DNA of 64,000 nucleotides from Fasciola hepatica (lineage: Eukaryota; Platyhelminthes; Trematoda; Plagiorchiida; Fasciolidae): the NCBI GenBank assembly GCA_948099385.1, contig CANUEZ040000161.1, forward strand, positions 2,418,001 to 2,482,000, written 5' to 3'. Positions 39,486 to 53,137 of the stretch are shown here, one piece after another. Under the pieces are notes generated by a model, which saw nothing but the letters and a program-made list of their open reading frames with translations, did no database searches and had not been told where the DNA came from. The position numbers were made by a program, and so were the translations under genes. How positions within the stretch are numbered: the stretch's first letter is position 1; every line of letters begins with the position of its first letter.

Positions 39486-39784
39486 GTAGGTTGACTTCTT
39501 TTAACAAAACGTAGAACTCGCTATATATCTGGATCAAAAATATATTATTTGTTGCTATTCTACAAACTATACAATGAAAATCTGGGTATTTCCAAGACTC
39601 TGAGGTTGAAACGCAAATATTACCGATAATCGTGTTATTCATGAACTTACATAAAAGTGGTTTCATAAATCTTCACCTAATCGAAGTGAATAGACAAGTT
39701 ATCTGAAATACAGTTCCGCGTAAAATCTCGGAAATCAGTCCCAACATATTTATACATCTTTGTCGTCCGGTGTTTTGGTTCCAG

Positions 39785-39841
39785 GCATCGTTTTATCCTC
39801 AGCTACTTACGAAATACTTAGACAGCGGGTGGAAAAGAGCG
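39785..39841 (+). CDS. RhoGEF gene 57-nt small exon
   Basis: A phase-0 to phase-0 exon of 19 codons (ASFYPQLLTKYLDSGWKRA) with acceptor ggttccag and a weak donor gtaaaa. Because its length is a multiple of three it could be skipped without changing frame, so it is a candidate cassette exon. Called from splice signals, an open frame and amphipathic content only. Confidence 0.5.
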
Positions 39842-40492
39842 GTAAAATTAGGTGTGCGAGATAATACAAAGTTTATAATAGGTATTCAAATTGCAACCTG
39901 TTAAACAAGGAGGAACTTCAGTTGTTGAAAAGATATGAAGCTTGTTACAATCTCAGAAAGTCCGAAGTTTAGAGTGAACTTTATTCGGTTTTTCCGAACA
40001 ATAAAATGTTGGAACAAACCACGTGACTTTTTTCCTGATGGCTCACCTGGCCGAAACACTGAACACTGACAGGAATCTTTTTAACTCACTTTGGTTACAC
40101 GCTCTCTGTCCTAAGGACAAGCCCCCATAAATGTGGTGCAATACCTAAATCCTGGCTCAATAGTTTAGCTGGATATCATTTACCTCGCCTAGCTAGTCAT
40201 TATAACTAAAATAATGAAAAAGAAACCACAGACACATCAGGAATATCTGTTTTGCTAATAAACCACTTAAAATGAAACATTCCGCGAATCTTTCTAACTC
40301 GGATCGACCGTAAACTTATATATATTGTAACACGCAAGTAGCAGTCATCTTCCGCCGAGGGGTTGAGAGAGTTCGATCTGTAAAGCACTAGGGAAGAAAA
40401 CTTCAAGAGCCGAAGCTCAGTAACTGTATCAACGGCACTAACATTTACACCACTCGGACAACGATATGGCGGCTTACAACCTGACCGTTACA

Positions 40493-40493
<1 letters not shown>

Positions 40494-40545
<52 letters not shown>
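40494..40545. repeat. (AT)n microsatellite
   Basis: About 52 bases of perfect AT in the intron between exons 39785-39841 and 41911-42152. Confidence 0.97.
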
Positions 40546-40547
<2 letters not shown>

Positions 40548-41910
40548 CCTATAACCCGATACAATGTACAAAGGCTTGGTGCCATGCAAGAATATGAATA
40601 GTCATACATGTGGAGATTTCATGTAAGCATGTGGGATGGATACTACCTGGAAAGCCAGACCGAAGTAGAGGGTTGACTTGAGGGGCCCCACCCCCAGCCT
40701 TTGATCAGAAAGTCTAACCTACAAGGCAGTAGGACGATATTGGGGTATGGTTACCCTCTGGGGGCTGGTGACCGATTGCCCAGGTCATACACCCTTCGGA
40801 TGAGGCAAAACATCCTGGAGGCTCAGTACACCCATCTGCCACAGATGCCGGTGAGCATACTGTTTAACGTCTCAAACACCACCCGTAGTTGGTTTGGAAT
40901 CAGGGTTTAGCCATCTCCCCTAGACTGACTAAAAGTCAATCAACCAGGTGGACAGCTCCGGGTATTCACTTTCGTTCTCGCCCTTTGGTGGGAATACCTC
41001 CACCTCGAGAAAGCAGTGAGTAGTGCTTCCTCGGCAGAGGCTGTAGAAAACGCACGGTCATCTGAGAGCATTTCGAGAGGTTTTCAGGACCAGTAGCCAT
41101 CTCGGACCCCGAAGCACCCATCCTCGACCATATTGAGACATTTGGAGGCACTGTAAACTTTAACAAACTGAGAATGCGATTGGTAATCGGGCTATTCCGC
41201 TTTGTTAAAGGTCAGGGCTTCTTCATTCCAGCTGCTCTAACAAGAGATTTCATGAAGCTGGAAGAGGCTGCTAGTACAGAAATATGAATGTTACTGAGAA
41301 GCTTGGTGTGCTGCTGATCCCAACTCTCTCTCTCTCCCTCTTACACACACAACCATGCAAAACAGTATGAACAGTGAACAGTTACAGCTATGCCAGAGAA
41401 GTCTCTCAATCGGAGGACCACTGGGTGTTGGCGGTCAATAATTCATCAAAACATCCCATCTACCAAATATTTTTTCGACTAGCATTTCCAAAGTAGCCTT
41501 ATTAAAAGTTCTAGAGATCGCGTGACAATACAAGAGGTTTTTGTTTGAAGAATTTGAGGCACTGTGTCCCCCTTATCTAATTCATATAGGAACATAGATA
41601 ATAGGCTGCACTGTAAGAGTTTCCAGTCCAGTCTACTTTACGGTCGTGATTATTCCGCCTATTGGACCAGTATCATACAATTTCTAGGGGCTGCAAAGTC
41701 TCCAATTCATCTCAGCACGCTCCTAATGTTACAGGGTAATCTGACTATCATTCCAAATACTGAGTTACCAATTTTCCTTTTGTGCAATACTATTTTATCT
41801 ATTCACTGCAATATTAGTACACCTCCGCCTGCCTCTTCGCATTCCTACCGTGCCGTGTCATTGTGCACTGCACTCAACTCTCATCCTTGGTGTCCGGTTT
41901 CCCCTATCAG

Positions 41911-42152
41911 AGCTCATCAACGTTTTCCACAACATCATCATCTTCGACAAAATCCGTGCCTTCCGAACAAACGGACTTGTACAGAATAAGGAGACGATCC
42001 AATCGTTTAATTGAGAAATCTGTCACTGAAACAGCTCGGTCTGAAGAAATTGTATTGTCCAGAACAGCTGCGAGTGCAATCAAACCCTCATGTACAGCTT
42101 CCAAAGAGAATTCGATAGGATGTTTTACCTGTCATCCAAACGTATTACCTCG
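41911..42152 (+). CDS. RhoGEF gene exon: Ser-rich then basic region
   Basis: A pyrimidine-rich acceptor (tttcccctatcag) precedes a Ser/Thr run (SSSTFSTTSSSSTKSVPSEQ) followed by a basic, polar stretch (YRIRRRSNRLIEKSVTETAR) and GCFTCHPNVLP. The donor is a near-consensus gtaagt. The frame is open upstream to 41818, where another acceptor (attag) also gives phase 0, so the exon may be 93 nt longer. Two bases (CG) are carried across the intron that holds the giant ATCT tract. Confidence 0.72.
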
Positions 42153-42324
42153 GTAAGTATGATGATCGGTGATAAAAGCGGCCCAAACACGGTTCAAATA
42201 TATTAGTGATTTGCTTTCAACTGTGCCTTGTACTGTGAACTTTCCACGTAGAAATCCGGAATATAAAGAAATTATACTAAGAGGAAATGAACAGAGAACA
42301 TGATGCTGATCTGGCGTATCACCG

Positions 42325-43195
<871 letters not shown>

Positions 43196-43363
43196 GTCAC
43201 ACCTGTCAATCTACTCACTTGGTCTGTCCATCTACTGTAGCTTCCATTTACATGTCAGTTTATCTGCTTTTTCATAAGGCCTTCCAGGGGTTGCCCTTGT
43301 TGGATGGTTCCGCGGTAGCTTTTACTTACTTTACTTGCTCGCTATGGTGGTTTTATTTTTTAG

Positions 43364-43549
43364 TGATACGAGGAAGCCCGCGGATAAGAGAAGTCAAGCC
43401 GAAGTGGAAGGTGCTGTCACGATGATCAAGTCCTGCTCGAAAACATTATTAGGCACATCGGCTCCGGAAAGTTCAAATACCCTTCAGAAGAAAAGGGTAA
43501 CCAGTAACTGGAGGTCCGCTTTGAAGAATTTGTTCCGCCGCAAAACAAA
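43364..43549 (+). CDS. RhoGEF gene exon: basic region
   Basis: Acceptor ttttattttttag and strong donor gtgagt. The first base completes Arg across the ATCT-containing intron, then DTRKPADKRSQAEVEGAVTM and, near the end, NWRSALKNLFRRKTK. The basic, amphipathic end (WRSALKNLFRRK) could bind membrane phospholipid or a partner; that is inference. Two bases are carried to the last exon. Confidence 0.75.
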
Positions 43550-44394
43550 GTGAGTAAATGTTAATGCGAGTGTTATTCATTCTTCAACTCCACTTGTTTA
43601 ATGTGCTCAGTTTAAAGTGCACACGTGGATGTTATCACGTGGTAATGAAATTCTTCCGCCTAATTATGCCAGTAATTTCAAGATCAGAATTAGCCTGCCG
43701 ACCATGTCGAATCTTGATGCGAGCGCAATGCCCTGAATGGACTTCACGCACAATGAGTGAACACTTTGTAGAACAGCTTGACTTAGCGGTTTAGATTACA
43801 GTCATTTTATGTGAATGACCAGCGGTTGACCATCCTGATTGGTTGGATTATTTTACTCTTGTTAGGCCTAGTGAGGCACGTGGTGCAAACATTCACGTGA
43901 GAAAACCAGCCTTAAACCGGCTTTTATACCCATAATTGACTCAAGAAAAACGGAACCATCTCCGCTGGGTTACAGTGCACGTTTTAGATCCGAATCACCT
44001 ATTAGGAATCTTTCTGGCTGGGCACTATTCGAATAACACTCCCGATTGCTTTTAGGCTATATCTGATTAAATCAAGCCTTCGAAATGGTTTACAAATAGA
44101 TTACCTAAACTCCCCGAAAGCTCAATTCACCAGTGAAAATCTCAGAAGCAAGGTGCAAATGTTTCACCAGTTGCTGGGTTTACTGTACGCTTAGTCGGAA
44201 CATGTGCAGTTCACAATTCAACGGAAAATCTGATAGTTTTGAATAAAGAGTTGAGCTGTTTGCCGACAGTGCATCATTTTGGTTATATCAGATCCTGATA
44301 TTTGCGAGTTGGCCATTGGTCAGTTTGACAAAGGTCTGTGTGTGTCTGTGTGTGTGTGCGTAACCATCCAATCCTCATGTTTCACAGCAAATTG

Positions 44395-44850
44395 ACCGAT
44401 TTGTTTCTGTGTCAACTTAGTGACATCTATATGTGCTCAATCAGTAAGCTGTCCGATTCAGAACACGTGGATGATGTTGCGCTCATAAATGAAGAGCTGG
44501 ATGGGTTGCAAATTTATTTACATAGCCTAAACAACAGTGTAGTAATGCTTGGGAGAGGTTTTTTACTCTCGAAGTGAAAAATACAGAGGCACGACCTGAT
44601 TGGTCCACACTAAACCTTGTCCTCACCAAAGAAGGGTTATGCGTAGTAGACGAGTTTTATAACCCGGGTAGTAACACGTCACTAGATGGTTGCACATCGA
44701 AAGAGGCGTCTTTGTGTCAAGAGCAAGCCCGTCTGGCTTTGCCACTACATAAGCTGTTCGTAACACCAGCGTGACTTCTGTTTTTTGAAACTCGCGGATT
44801 GCTCGAAATGAAGTCAAAGGACACACGAAACGGCACTGAAAAGTAATGAT
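44395..44850 (+). mobile_element. Decayed RTE-like LINE: reverse transcriptase C-terminal part
   Basis: Inside the last RhoGEF intron. The first frame gives DSEHVDDVALINEELDGLQI and YLHSLNNSVVMLGRGFLLSK, matching the RT block around the catalytic (Y/F)ADD, here changed to HVDD. After a frame change at about 44578 it continues DWSTLNLVLTKEGL, VDEFYNPGSNTSLDGCTSKE and QARLALPLHKLF, the usual 'YLGS...I' and 'kARlaf..LrhLw' blocks of RTE elements. The altered catalytic motif and the frameshift mark it as dead. Confidence 0.75.
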
Positions 44851-46488
44851 GTTTTAGCAAACAAAATACAGCATTTCCGTACACATGAATTATGTATGTA
44901 TGTGTGCACGCAGTTGCTCATCCATGAACATTAGAACTGGTAGACACAAACTTGTTACACCCGGTCACTCGATGTAGGGTCCAAACATGCACACTGTCAT
45001 AATCTAAATCCAGGGTTCAACTAGCATGAGTCACACGCGCACGATATATTTAGTCGTATATGAAAATGCATTTATGATGATTGAAGTGTACCGTGAAAAA
45101 ATAATCTAACTGGTCTGAATGGGATTTCTCGTATTGCTTGCGAGTATCGCACACAACCATTACAGTTTTCTATCAGGAGCTCGATGTACACCATCTTAAT
45201 TGGGTTGGTCCTTTTATTTTACTCAGAAAAAAGGGACCTTTACGAATAAAAGATACTCAGACGAACTCCATGTTTGAGCTTCGATGTAGTTGCGTCGGTA
45301 AATGGAAGCACGTACCAGAAACAAGAAGAGCAACCTCACTGCAAGTGATAAAAATTATGTCAACCTTGACTAATCACAATGAGGAACTAGATGAACGGAC
45401 ACTGGATTAGAAAACAGTTAATAAGAAACAAGGTCGGTGTCCACACAGCGCACGGGTGAATGATGTTCTAGGTAAGAGAAAGTGGACAGCGTTTTGTCCG
45501 GAACTTCGTGTTCAACATCCAAACAGACATCCGTGTAGCGTTGCTTGAAATTGGTCAGGACTGCCTTGCTGTGGCTATTTATAGGGTACTGGGAATCATA
45601 CATCAATCACCGGAGAAAGCGTTTAGTGTACATGTGCGTGTGTGTGTTTTGGCACGTGCTACGCAAGACCTCCAGTAGTTTTCGTCGATGCACTTTATTC
45701 TCCGAAACACGTGGTAATTCGGGGGATGATTCCACGTAGTCAGTCCATAGCATGGTAGGAACGTATACAAGCTCAAATCAATGTATTAGTCTATGTGGGG
45801 TATGTTAAGCTTCCGTGTTTTGGTCTACAACATCTGCCTACAGGACGATTGGAGATGTTCGGCGAAATAGATGGTTTCCACGGTCACTGTCGTGGTTGTA
45901 TTCTAGCTCTTTCTTCGTCTCAACGATTTCCAGGTACAGCCTTCTTTCGTTTCTTGGCTTAGTACGCTCCTATTCGTCTAACTCTGTCGACCTTGCGGGG
46001 TAGCAACCAAAAGAAGAACACAAAATTGCCATGTAATTGACCGAGAAACCTGAAGTGAACCAAATCCCCAGCACTTCAGTGCAACGGGGTTTGTGTCTGA
46101 TGTATCATTGCAAGCACGGATGGCCTGCCTCTACGACTGGTCTATGGCTCAAATGGGATTCTGCATGGACACTGCAAAATACATTGCGACTCCCATGAGC
46201 TAGATAAGATAAATTTTCGATGGATATCTACAAATGGTAGGTTCACTGGAGAGTATGATTTGCCGTGCAAATAAGACACCCGGTAGGATTATCATAGTAT
46301 AATTACCAAGATGGTGAAATGATTTAGTCTGTCTTAAGTGTCCCTTTTATCTTTTAAAATAAAATGGGTTGCAAATTTAAAATATTGTCAGTGAAATTCT
46401 TTGTGATCCATAAATCGGTTAAATGCATAGATATTTTTTCCACTTTCTTGATTACCTCTTGAAGCTATAAAGGTGACTGTTCTCAAAG

Positions 46489-46801
46489 TCAAGTCAGAAA
46501 GGCTCAAAATATCGAATCTTCCACTTGGAATTCACCCCATTCTGTTGCAGTCACTCCCAGTGATGTCGGTCTGTCAGGCACGATTTCGGAATCACCTTCG
46601 ATCACGATCGATACTCTGAACAATCTATCCGGATCAATGATGAAATCCGACTTTCTGCACACAGATGAGCATATAGTCATTCACGAATCGCAGATGATTG
46701 CAGACCCGCCCGAGATAGCCGACGACCAAAAGGAATACCTCTCCGAATTGGGCGATCTCGTGTTTTTGGACGAGACAGGCAATCCTTGCTTCGATATCTG
46801 A
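46489..46801 (+). CDS. RhoGEF gene terminal exon with stop codon
   Basis: Acceptor ctgttctcaaag; the first base completes the codon split with the previous exon. It encodes about 104 residues, first Ser/Thr-rich (SSTWNSPHSVAVTPSDVGLS) and then strongly acidic (IADDQKEYLSELGDLVFLDE), ending TGNPCFDI and TGA at 46799-46801. The acidic end contrasts with the basic preceding exon and could fold back on it. This is the C-terminus; the 3' UTR follows. Confidence 0.78.
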
Positions 46802-48085
46802 CCTTATCTATCAGCAGTACATATATCTCCTTGTATCTCACTCCCTCTTGCTTCCACTCCATGTTTCTGCATTCGGATGCGTGTGATCACATCCTTTGGT
46901 ATAACCGAGACATGGAAATGGAGACAAAAATCTATCTGTCCTTATTCACTTTGTACAAGTGAACAGTCTCGATCCCCTATGTGCAGCAGGTAAACGAAAT
47001 ACACAGTTCTGACTGTGTGAATGTTGGCATGCAGGTCTGCGGCCACATTTGTGCGTGTAAACCACTCGAACTAAGTTATATACACCCAGTTCACTTATCA
47101 CAACCAACGTCCTCTTCATGCACTGTAGCTTGCATTCTCCACCACGACTTTACTGACTCTAAGAGCTTGTAAGCCACGTACGTAGCTGGATGTCTGTGGG
47201 TCTCAGGTTGGAGAGTACTTGTATGTTTGTGCCAGAAAGACTGGCGTTGGTTCGGAATTCGACAAAACGGGAAGCAGACCCGTGAATAAAATGTCCTTTT
47301 CGAGCATAGGCTCATCCACCTCTAACACCGCCCTCGAACTCGTAGAGATTTTGAAGGTTATCAGCCAGTGCTATTCAGCCGAAAATAGCTTGTCACGAAT
47401 GGGTTTAACGATTGGGGAAACTGTTTCACAAATAGGTTATCCCAGTAGGGTCTACTCATAACACCATCTATTCTGGAAAATAAACCTTCTCCGCTGGTAT
47501 CAAAAACGGCAACGGTGCTTCGAACCACTGTTGAAAAATAGTAAATTATGTCAATTTCGACAGTCCCCGAAAGCATATTGCTACCGTATTGATGGCAAAC
47601 CATGATGTCTTATTTCAATTTGTGATGAAACGCACAGCCACTTTAGCGAATGCTCGACATGATAGGATACACTATTCTCGATACATGCTCATAACAGATG
47701 CACTGTTAGTCGGCTTATTTGTTGAAAATGGGTGAGGTTTCGTAAAAGTAACGAAAAAAGTGATGCAATAAATGTTTTATGATGAACGTAAATGTTTAAC
47801 AGTAATCAGTAGTTTTCCGGAAAGTCTTGTGGACAGTCGACTTTTCGGTTACAGTGGGTTAACATTTTCCGTTAGACTTATGCTTATTAAGAAATTTCCC
47901 CAAGGAAATGGCTTTTCGGGCAATCGTAATTCATTACAGGCAGTACAAGATTTACCTATTGTACACTAGGGTTCATCATGCAATACTGACATTCAGCTTC
48001 CCATTGAAAGTCATCTGTTCCATCTGTAGACTCCCACAACAAAGTCAGGCATCAGAGGAATTGATCGAATTGCTAACAAAGGTTT
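46802..48085. other. RhoGEF 3' flank
   Basis: Probably begins with the 3' UTR up to about 47300, where an AATAAA is seen. Beyond that no exon or element is recognised. Confidence 0.4.
47285..47290 (+). terminator. Candidate poly(A) signal AATAAA
   Basis: An AATAAA hexamer about 480 bases after the RhoGEF stop codon, on the coding strand. It is a plausible cleavage/polyadenylation signal, but the hexamer is common by chance in AT-rich DNA and no downstream GU-rich element was assessed. Confidence 0.3.
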
Positions 48086-48194
48086 GTTACGGGTATGTGT
48101 TTATTGTTCAGTAACACAGCGTTATGGTAAAAAGATGGTAGTCAGTCTTTTCCGATAACGCTGTGTCACCGAACAATAAACACTTACCTATAAC
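48086..48194. repeat. Imperfect palindrome (hairpin), about 50-bp arms
   Basis: Arm 48086-48135 and the reverse complement of 48146-48194 share long blocks (gtgtttattgttc, acacagcgttat) with roughly eight mismatches in 49-50 positions, separated by only 10 bases. The transcript of either strand could form a long hairpin. It may be a foldback MITE or a hairpin RNA precursor. No coding frame explains it. Confidence 0.75.
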
Positions 48195-48339
48195 ATATCA
48201 CATGGAGCGGCGTTTTTCTATACACTCCGAAAGGAACTGGGATCAGATACATTAACGGTCTGGTACCTTGCGAAAGCAACTGATGGATAAGCCCTATGAC
48301 ATGTAGTGTTGAGAATCAGTCTCCGCTTAACCTGCTAGT

Positions 48340-48480
48340 GGTTTGGGCGGCTTATCTGAATCCTTTATTCGGGGTTCGAGTTCCGGTTTCGGAAGTGCAT
48401 CACTGATGGATCCTAACAACTCAGGTGAAACAACTGTACAGTGCTGTCATGGTTTCCAGTGAGTTTAGATTTGGCACTGT
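48340..48480 (+). mobile_element. SINE-like copy with box B and tail motif
   Basis: Contains ggggttcgagttccgg (box B-like), then gatggatcctaacaactcag and catggtttccagtgagttt, matching in order the tail parts of the copies at 57.5 kb and 14.9-15.1 kb. No coding capacity. Boundaries approximate. Confidence 0.4.
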
Positions 48481-51079
48481 ATGATTAGTCATATGATGTG
48501 AAAAATCGTGTGTTCATGGTTCCGAAAGAAAACTCATATTTCCCTGTCCAAGTAGTCATTATAGCTTTTCCGTAGTTCAAGAACTATGAGCGGTAGTTTA
48601 AGAATCAGCCATCGTCCTCACTTGGACTGACAATGAATCGTCGGGTATTTTGACTAACACATTTAATCAGATGTTTCTGACGTGGGTATGGATCCCCACG
48701 AATGATGAAAATAAGCTTTTGGGGTCAACACCAACACAACAGCACCCTGTGGCCTAATAGTGCAAACCCAGAGATGCAGCATGCTCGTCGGGATACATTC
48801 AGTTGGTGTGAGGTGTACCTGTCGCACTTCAATGTTGCAGAAACCTATAAACACGTTTTACCCACTGAGGGAACTTAGTTATCAGTGAGCACTACGAGCA
48901 CGGTACGTTACGTCAGTGTCACATCGAGGGCGTTGCAAGTGATCATTAGTTTTGGATGGCTCTTGGTCGTTAATACAGCTCTATCCAAATAAAACGGAGC
49001 CAGGGTAGGCCACGTTGTAATTCACAGAACGCACCTGACTAAAGGAACATATCCGCTGAGGAAGTGACAGAGAAGGTAGGCGCATAGATACGCTTCAGCT
49101 TACCGACGATCATTCGTAAGTCATTGCTCAACAGTATTTTACGTGACTCCAAACTTACACTCATATTTAAGCACGATTTTAACTCAAGGTACAAGTGATG
49201 TAAGTTTACTCTTTTCCTACAGTGGTAAAATTATCCGTCACTTGCACTAGAAGATTTATTTCCAGCACCTTCAGTAAAAATCAAGTACAAAGAACTGGGA
49301 GACATTGGGCAGCTTTTGTTTTGGTGCTGCGGAGCTTTGCCGGTGGCCGTAATTCGTACTGTATGGAAGTGGTATGCACAACAGAATTATGCTAGGGAAG
49401 TCGGAGAGCAGCGAACAAAATTGAACTTGCGGTTGTCCTTGTTATCGATATGAACCCAGGCAATGGGAATTCGAAGCTTTTTTGTCCAGCTGACATTCCG
49501 TTTTCTTCCTTCTTATAGATCATTTTTCAACCCTGTTGAGGAGGTATATCACTATCTACGATGAGAGTAGTACGGCATTGCATTTGGATGGCATTTCAAA
49601 ATTTCTCCGGAAGTGCATGAAAGGTTTCGCGGTTGTTACCGCTAGTCGGGCATGCTTACGGGTTCCAAGTATGCATTTACGGTATAAGTAGTACGGTACT
49701 GTATCGTGTGATTCTAAAAAGGCACTTCTCGTCAATGCGCGCTCCATACGATTCCTATGAAACGACAGAAAGTTAGCTGCATTGAAAGTTCTACAAAAGT
49801 CTTAATCAAAGAGAACAGAGACAAGCTCATGAGAGTTCCAGAAGGACCGTCTGTAATGACGCATAGGTTTCTTTTATAACACGAATTCTACCACAAATCC
49901 ATTCACGGTATCTCAACAACAGCGTGTGCTTCCTACGGCGGGCGCGATTTCACGCTACTAAAATAGACAAAAGTCTTTTCACACTTGTGATAGAATAAGA
50001 GCTATGATTCAAATATTTTCATGCATCCGTGATCGACTGCTTTAAAACTACGACGCAAGGATTATTAAAGCTAAGGAACATACAGTAGAACTTCGAAAAC
50101 TGTGTTTGAGAACTGAATCCTAATCCGTTTTGGAAGTTCTAAGTGATATTTCTGACTGCAAATGTTGGAAACTGTTTTGCTTGATTCGATCACCCCTGCC
50201 ATTTCGTGTGAATGATCTTAGTCAGATCTACCGTGCAGATATTGTCGACTTTATTCAGACGACCTTTTTGTTCGTGATTAATTCTTCTTTCTTGAACTCC
50301 TTTTAATATATCATAACCCCAAACTGAAAGACGAAATTCCATAGAACTTATTACCAGCAACTATGGTTTCTCAACAACTAGCTGGCGGTTGAAATTGCGT
50401 AATTTCTGTCACCGTGATAAACTACGCTGAAGATCAGAGGTTCGAAATTAGTTAAATATTGAATATGAGTTACTGGTAAACAGATAAAGGTGAAAGTCGG
50501 CGAAAGAGGTTTTTTCATTGAGAAATAAATGCTGATGTCACCGGAAATGTTTATTTTTCCTGAATTGTCTACCATTCGACTGTTTAACAGAAAGAATCAA
50601 AATTGAAGCGAAAATATTTAGAGAACAACCTACTCACGTTGAATGGTATGCTCACTGGAGGAAAGCGTTTAGATTATTTCGAAGGCATCATTTGAACTTC
50701 CAGGTCCGGTAAATATCTACTTTATTTCTATCACACTGAAGAAGGTCTTATTGAAAATCGGGAAATTCCCCAACTTCATAAAAGAGGAGAAGAATGACGT
50801 TTAGTGAGCTATTTACCCACATTTTCCAGTGAAAAATATATTTCCCATTCTTCTAGTCAATGATGGCGAAAATTCGAATCGCATTATAACCCTATTCCGA
50901 TGATCTGTGGGGAAAATCAGGGGGCTCACAACTATTATAAACAAAAAAATAGATTTCCACAGAAACTCATAATAATGACTCCAAAATACCCGTAGTATCA
51001 TATAAAAGTCCCATTTGGTGAAAAAAAATTGTTTTTCAGTAATTCATTCTCAAGCCGTTTACAAATTACATGAGAGACA
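48481..51079. other. No gene recognised
   Basis: The frame around 49260-49440 (FWCCGALPVAVIRTVWKWYA) reads like decayed protein sequence, perhaps a transposase, but I could not place it. Otherwise short frames only. Confidence 0.4.
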
Positions 51080-51575
51080 TCAAACAAAATACCATGCAGA
51101 CAGACATGGAATAAACACCTATCATGGGCAGGGGTTTGTCAACAGTCAAATTGTCGTTGTCGTGTGATTCGCCTAGCTGACTTACGCCCTCTGGGTGACA
51201 GAACGACAGATTCATTCGGCCTCTATCGATCCTAGGCCATGGAAGTTGAAGTGCCTGGACGAAATGCTTTCGGGCGCAAAGGTCAGGGGTCACGGTCCTG
51301 ACTCCAATGGCCTCGGCCATCGCCAGAGTGTGTACCTGAACAACCTTGTATTTGCTTGGTGGGAGGGGGGACACGATACGCAACTTTGAAAGCCGTGTTT
51401 GGATTCACTTGATGTCCGGTGTCAGCTAGGTGAGCTAAGATTGCGCTGTTTATCGACCCAGTCTGTCCTTGACTTAACCAGCTTGGGTGATGCTCTTTGA
51501 TCCAAGTGGATAGTTGCCGTGCTGCCCGATCCACATAAGATGCGTCACAAATACATCTGAAAGATTACACAACCA
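51080..51575 (-). mobile_element. Penelope-like element fragment, GIY-YIG endonuclease, copy 1
   Basis: On the minus strand the sequence reads ASYVDRAARQLSTWIKEHHP, then SINSAILAHLADTGHQVNPN and TAFKVAYRV, the pattern of the C-terminal GIY-YIG endonuclease of Penelope-like elements (YxGRTxRxLxxRxxEH...SAIxxHxxxTGH). After a frameshift in a C-rich run (about 51360 in minus-strand reading) it continues LAMAEAIGVRTVTPDLCARK and FVQALQLPWP, the usual 3' end. The Gly of the YxGR motif is Asp here. No reverse transcriptase is attached, so it is a 5'-truncated copy. Confidence 0.8.
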
Positions 51576-51979
51576 TTGATGAGGTCAGCATCGGCAGTTT
51601 ATCCTTGTTCTGAATCTGGATCAGAGGAGCTCCTCGAAACACACAAAGTCATTCGTCAGTTTAAGATTTCACTCATCGTATCACCTTTAAACGGTAAACT
51701 GATGAATAGGTCTTTCTTCTTTCCGGTTTCTCCGGTGATTTTAGGCACTCTGGTAAAAATTTGTTCTGATGAGACCCTAGAGAACGAGCTGATGCACAAG
51801 ATACATTCAACAAGAGAAACGTTGTCCTGATGGGTTTATTGAAAGAAATATCACTCAATAATCCCATTGCAATATAGAGAAAAGGGCATGACAGCGAACA
51901 AGCTTGTTCCCGGTAAATTTATTCTCTGACTGGTACTGTTACATCTGTCCATTATAATAATGCATATTTTGGGGAAAAC

Positions 51980-52445
51980 GGGATAACTGTATCACGGTAA
52001 GATTGGTTAATCATAGTTGTAGGAGCAGCGGGGTTCGGAATAGGATGAGAATTTGGTTGTTCATGGTTGGGAACATCCAGTGTAAATCTGGGATGGCTTG
52101 GCGGCTTCCTGTCACAACTGAAAATGGCCATCAGGGTCATTTTGTTTTCGTCTCCCATTTTCCGATCGCAGCCAAGGTAGCCATAGAGACTTGGCAAGTC
52201 GCTTGTGTGAACAGAGCGATGGATTTAACACTTTAACCGTTATTGTCTCCGCTGTCCACAAATGGACCTGATGAACGGCCTTCGACGAATTCACAGCTGT
52301 TTCGGTAATTATCTTGAGGGTGTAGTTGTCCACTTAGTGTCCAGTGCGTTACAATTGCACTAGTCACCGTTCTTCTACTTCCTGTCCTCAGCCAAGCGGG
52401 TTGGTGTTCTTTGATTCTTTGAGACTGTTCCTGTGTCCTTTTGCC
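51980..52445 (-). mobile_element. Penelope-like element fragment, copy 2
   Basis: A second, more diverged copy in the same orientation. QRIKEHQPAWLRTGSRRTVT and SAIVTH correspond to RIKEHHPSWLSQGQTGSINS in copy 1, and VHLWTAETITVKVLNPSLCS with LAKSLWLPWL corresponds to its AEAI..PDLC..LPWP end. Stops and frame changes are frequent. The two copies lie head to tail about 400 bp apart. Each ends soon after the LPWP block, consistent with 5'-truncated insertions. Confidence 0.65.
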
Positions 52446-53137
52446 TGCACAGCTTGCTGAATACTAGCTAAGCAAAAGAACAGGTTAAACCATCTTAGTT
52501 TGATAGAGTAAACACTTTTTTCCGAAAATATACATTCCTACCATGAATTCGTTGCTGTATTAACCAGAGGATGAAGTTACCGAAGATAAGCTCGTTCGCT
52601 ATCGTGTCCTTTTTAGCAGTACGAATCGTCTGGAGACTAGGGGTTGACATGAAAGTTACACAGTCTACGTGACTAGATTGATGGAGTTGATGATCAATTC
52701 CCGGTCATCGTGATTCAGGGGCTTGGAGTAACATTTCTTTGTATGTGATGCAGGTGCGGACAGGCACATAACTATCACCTATTCTGGGGCTAGATGAGTG
52801 TGTGTGTGAGAATGAAAGGAGTGTGTGAAGTAATTTCATGTCCGAGCAGAAAGCTTACAATTCATTGAAGAACACAAATTGATTCAGCTTTCTGATTACT
52901 ATTTATTTACGCTTCGTATTTTTCGTATTAGGGACCAGAATGGATCCATTTACTCAAACCTTGTTTACCTAACCTTGACTAATTTATACCAGTGTACTGA
53001 CTGTGTGCTAGAAGCACTGGTAATGTGATACTTGCAATTTCTCAACGGTAAATCGATGCTTCATTAAATTTTTGTTCAAGTGTCACCCCATATCTGGGTC
53101 CTATCACATTCCCTTGTTAATTCCAAGTATGTGATTT

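Noticed and set aside
49260..49480. Possible transposase fragment (FWCCGALPVAVIRTVWKWYA)
   Set aside because: Protein-like but I could not match any DDE transposase block or find terminal inverted repeats.
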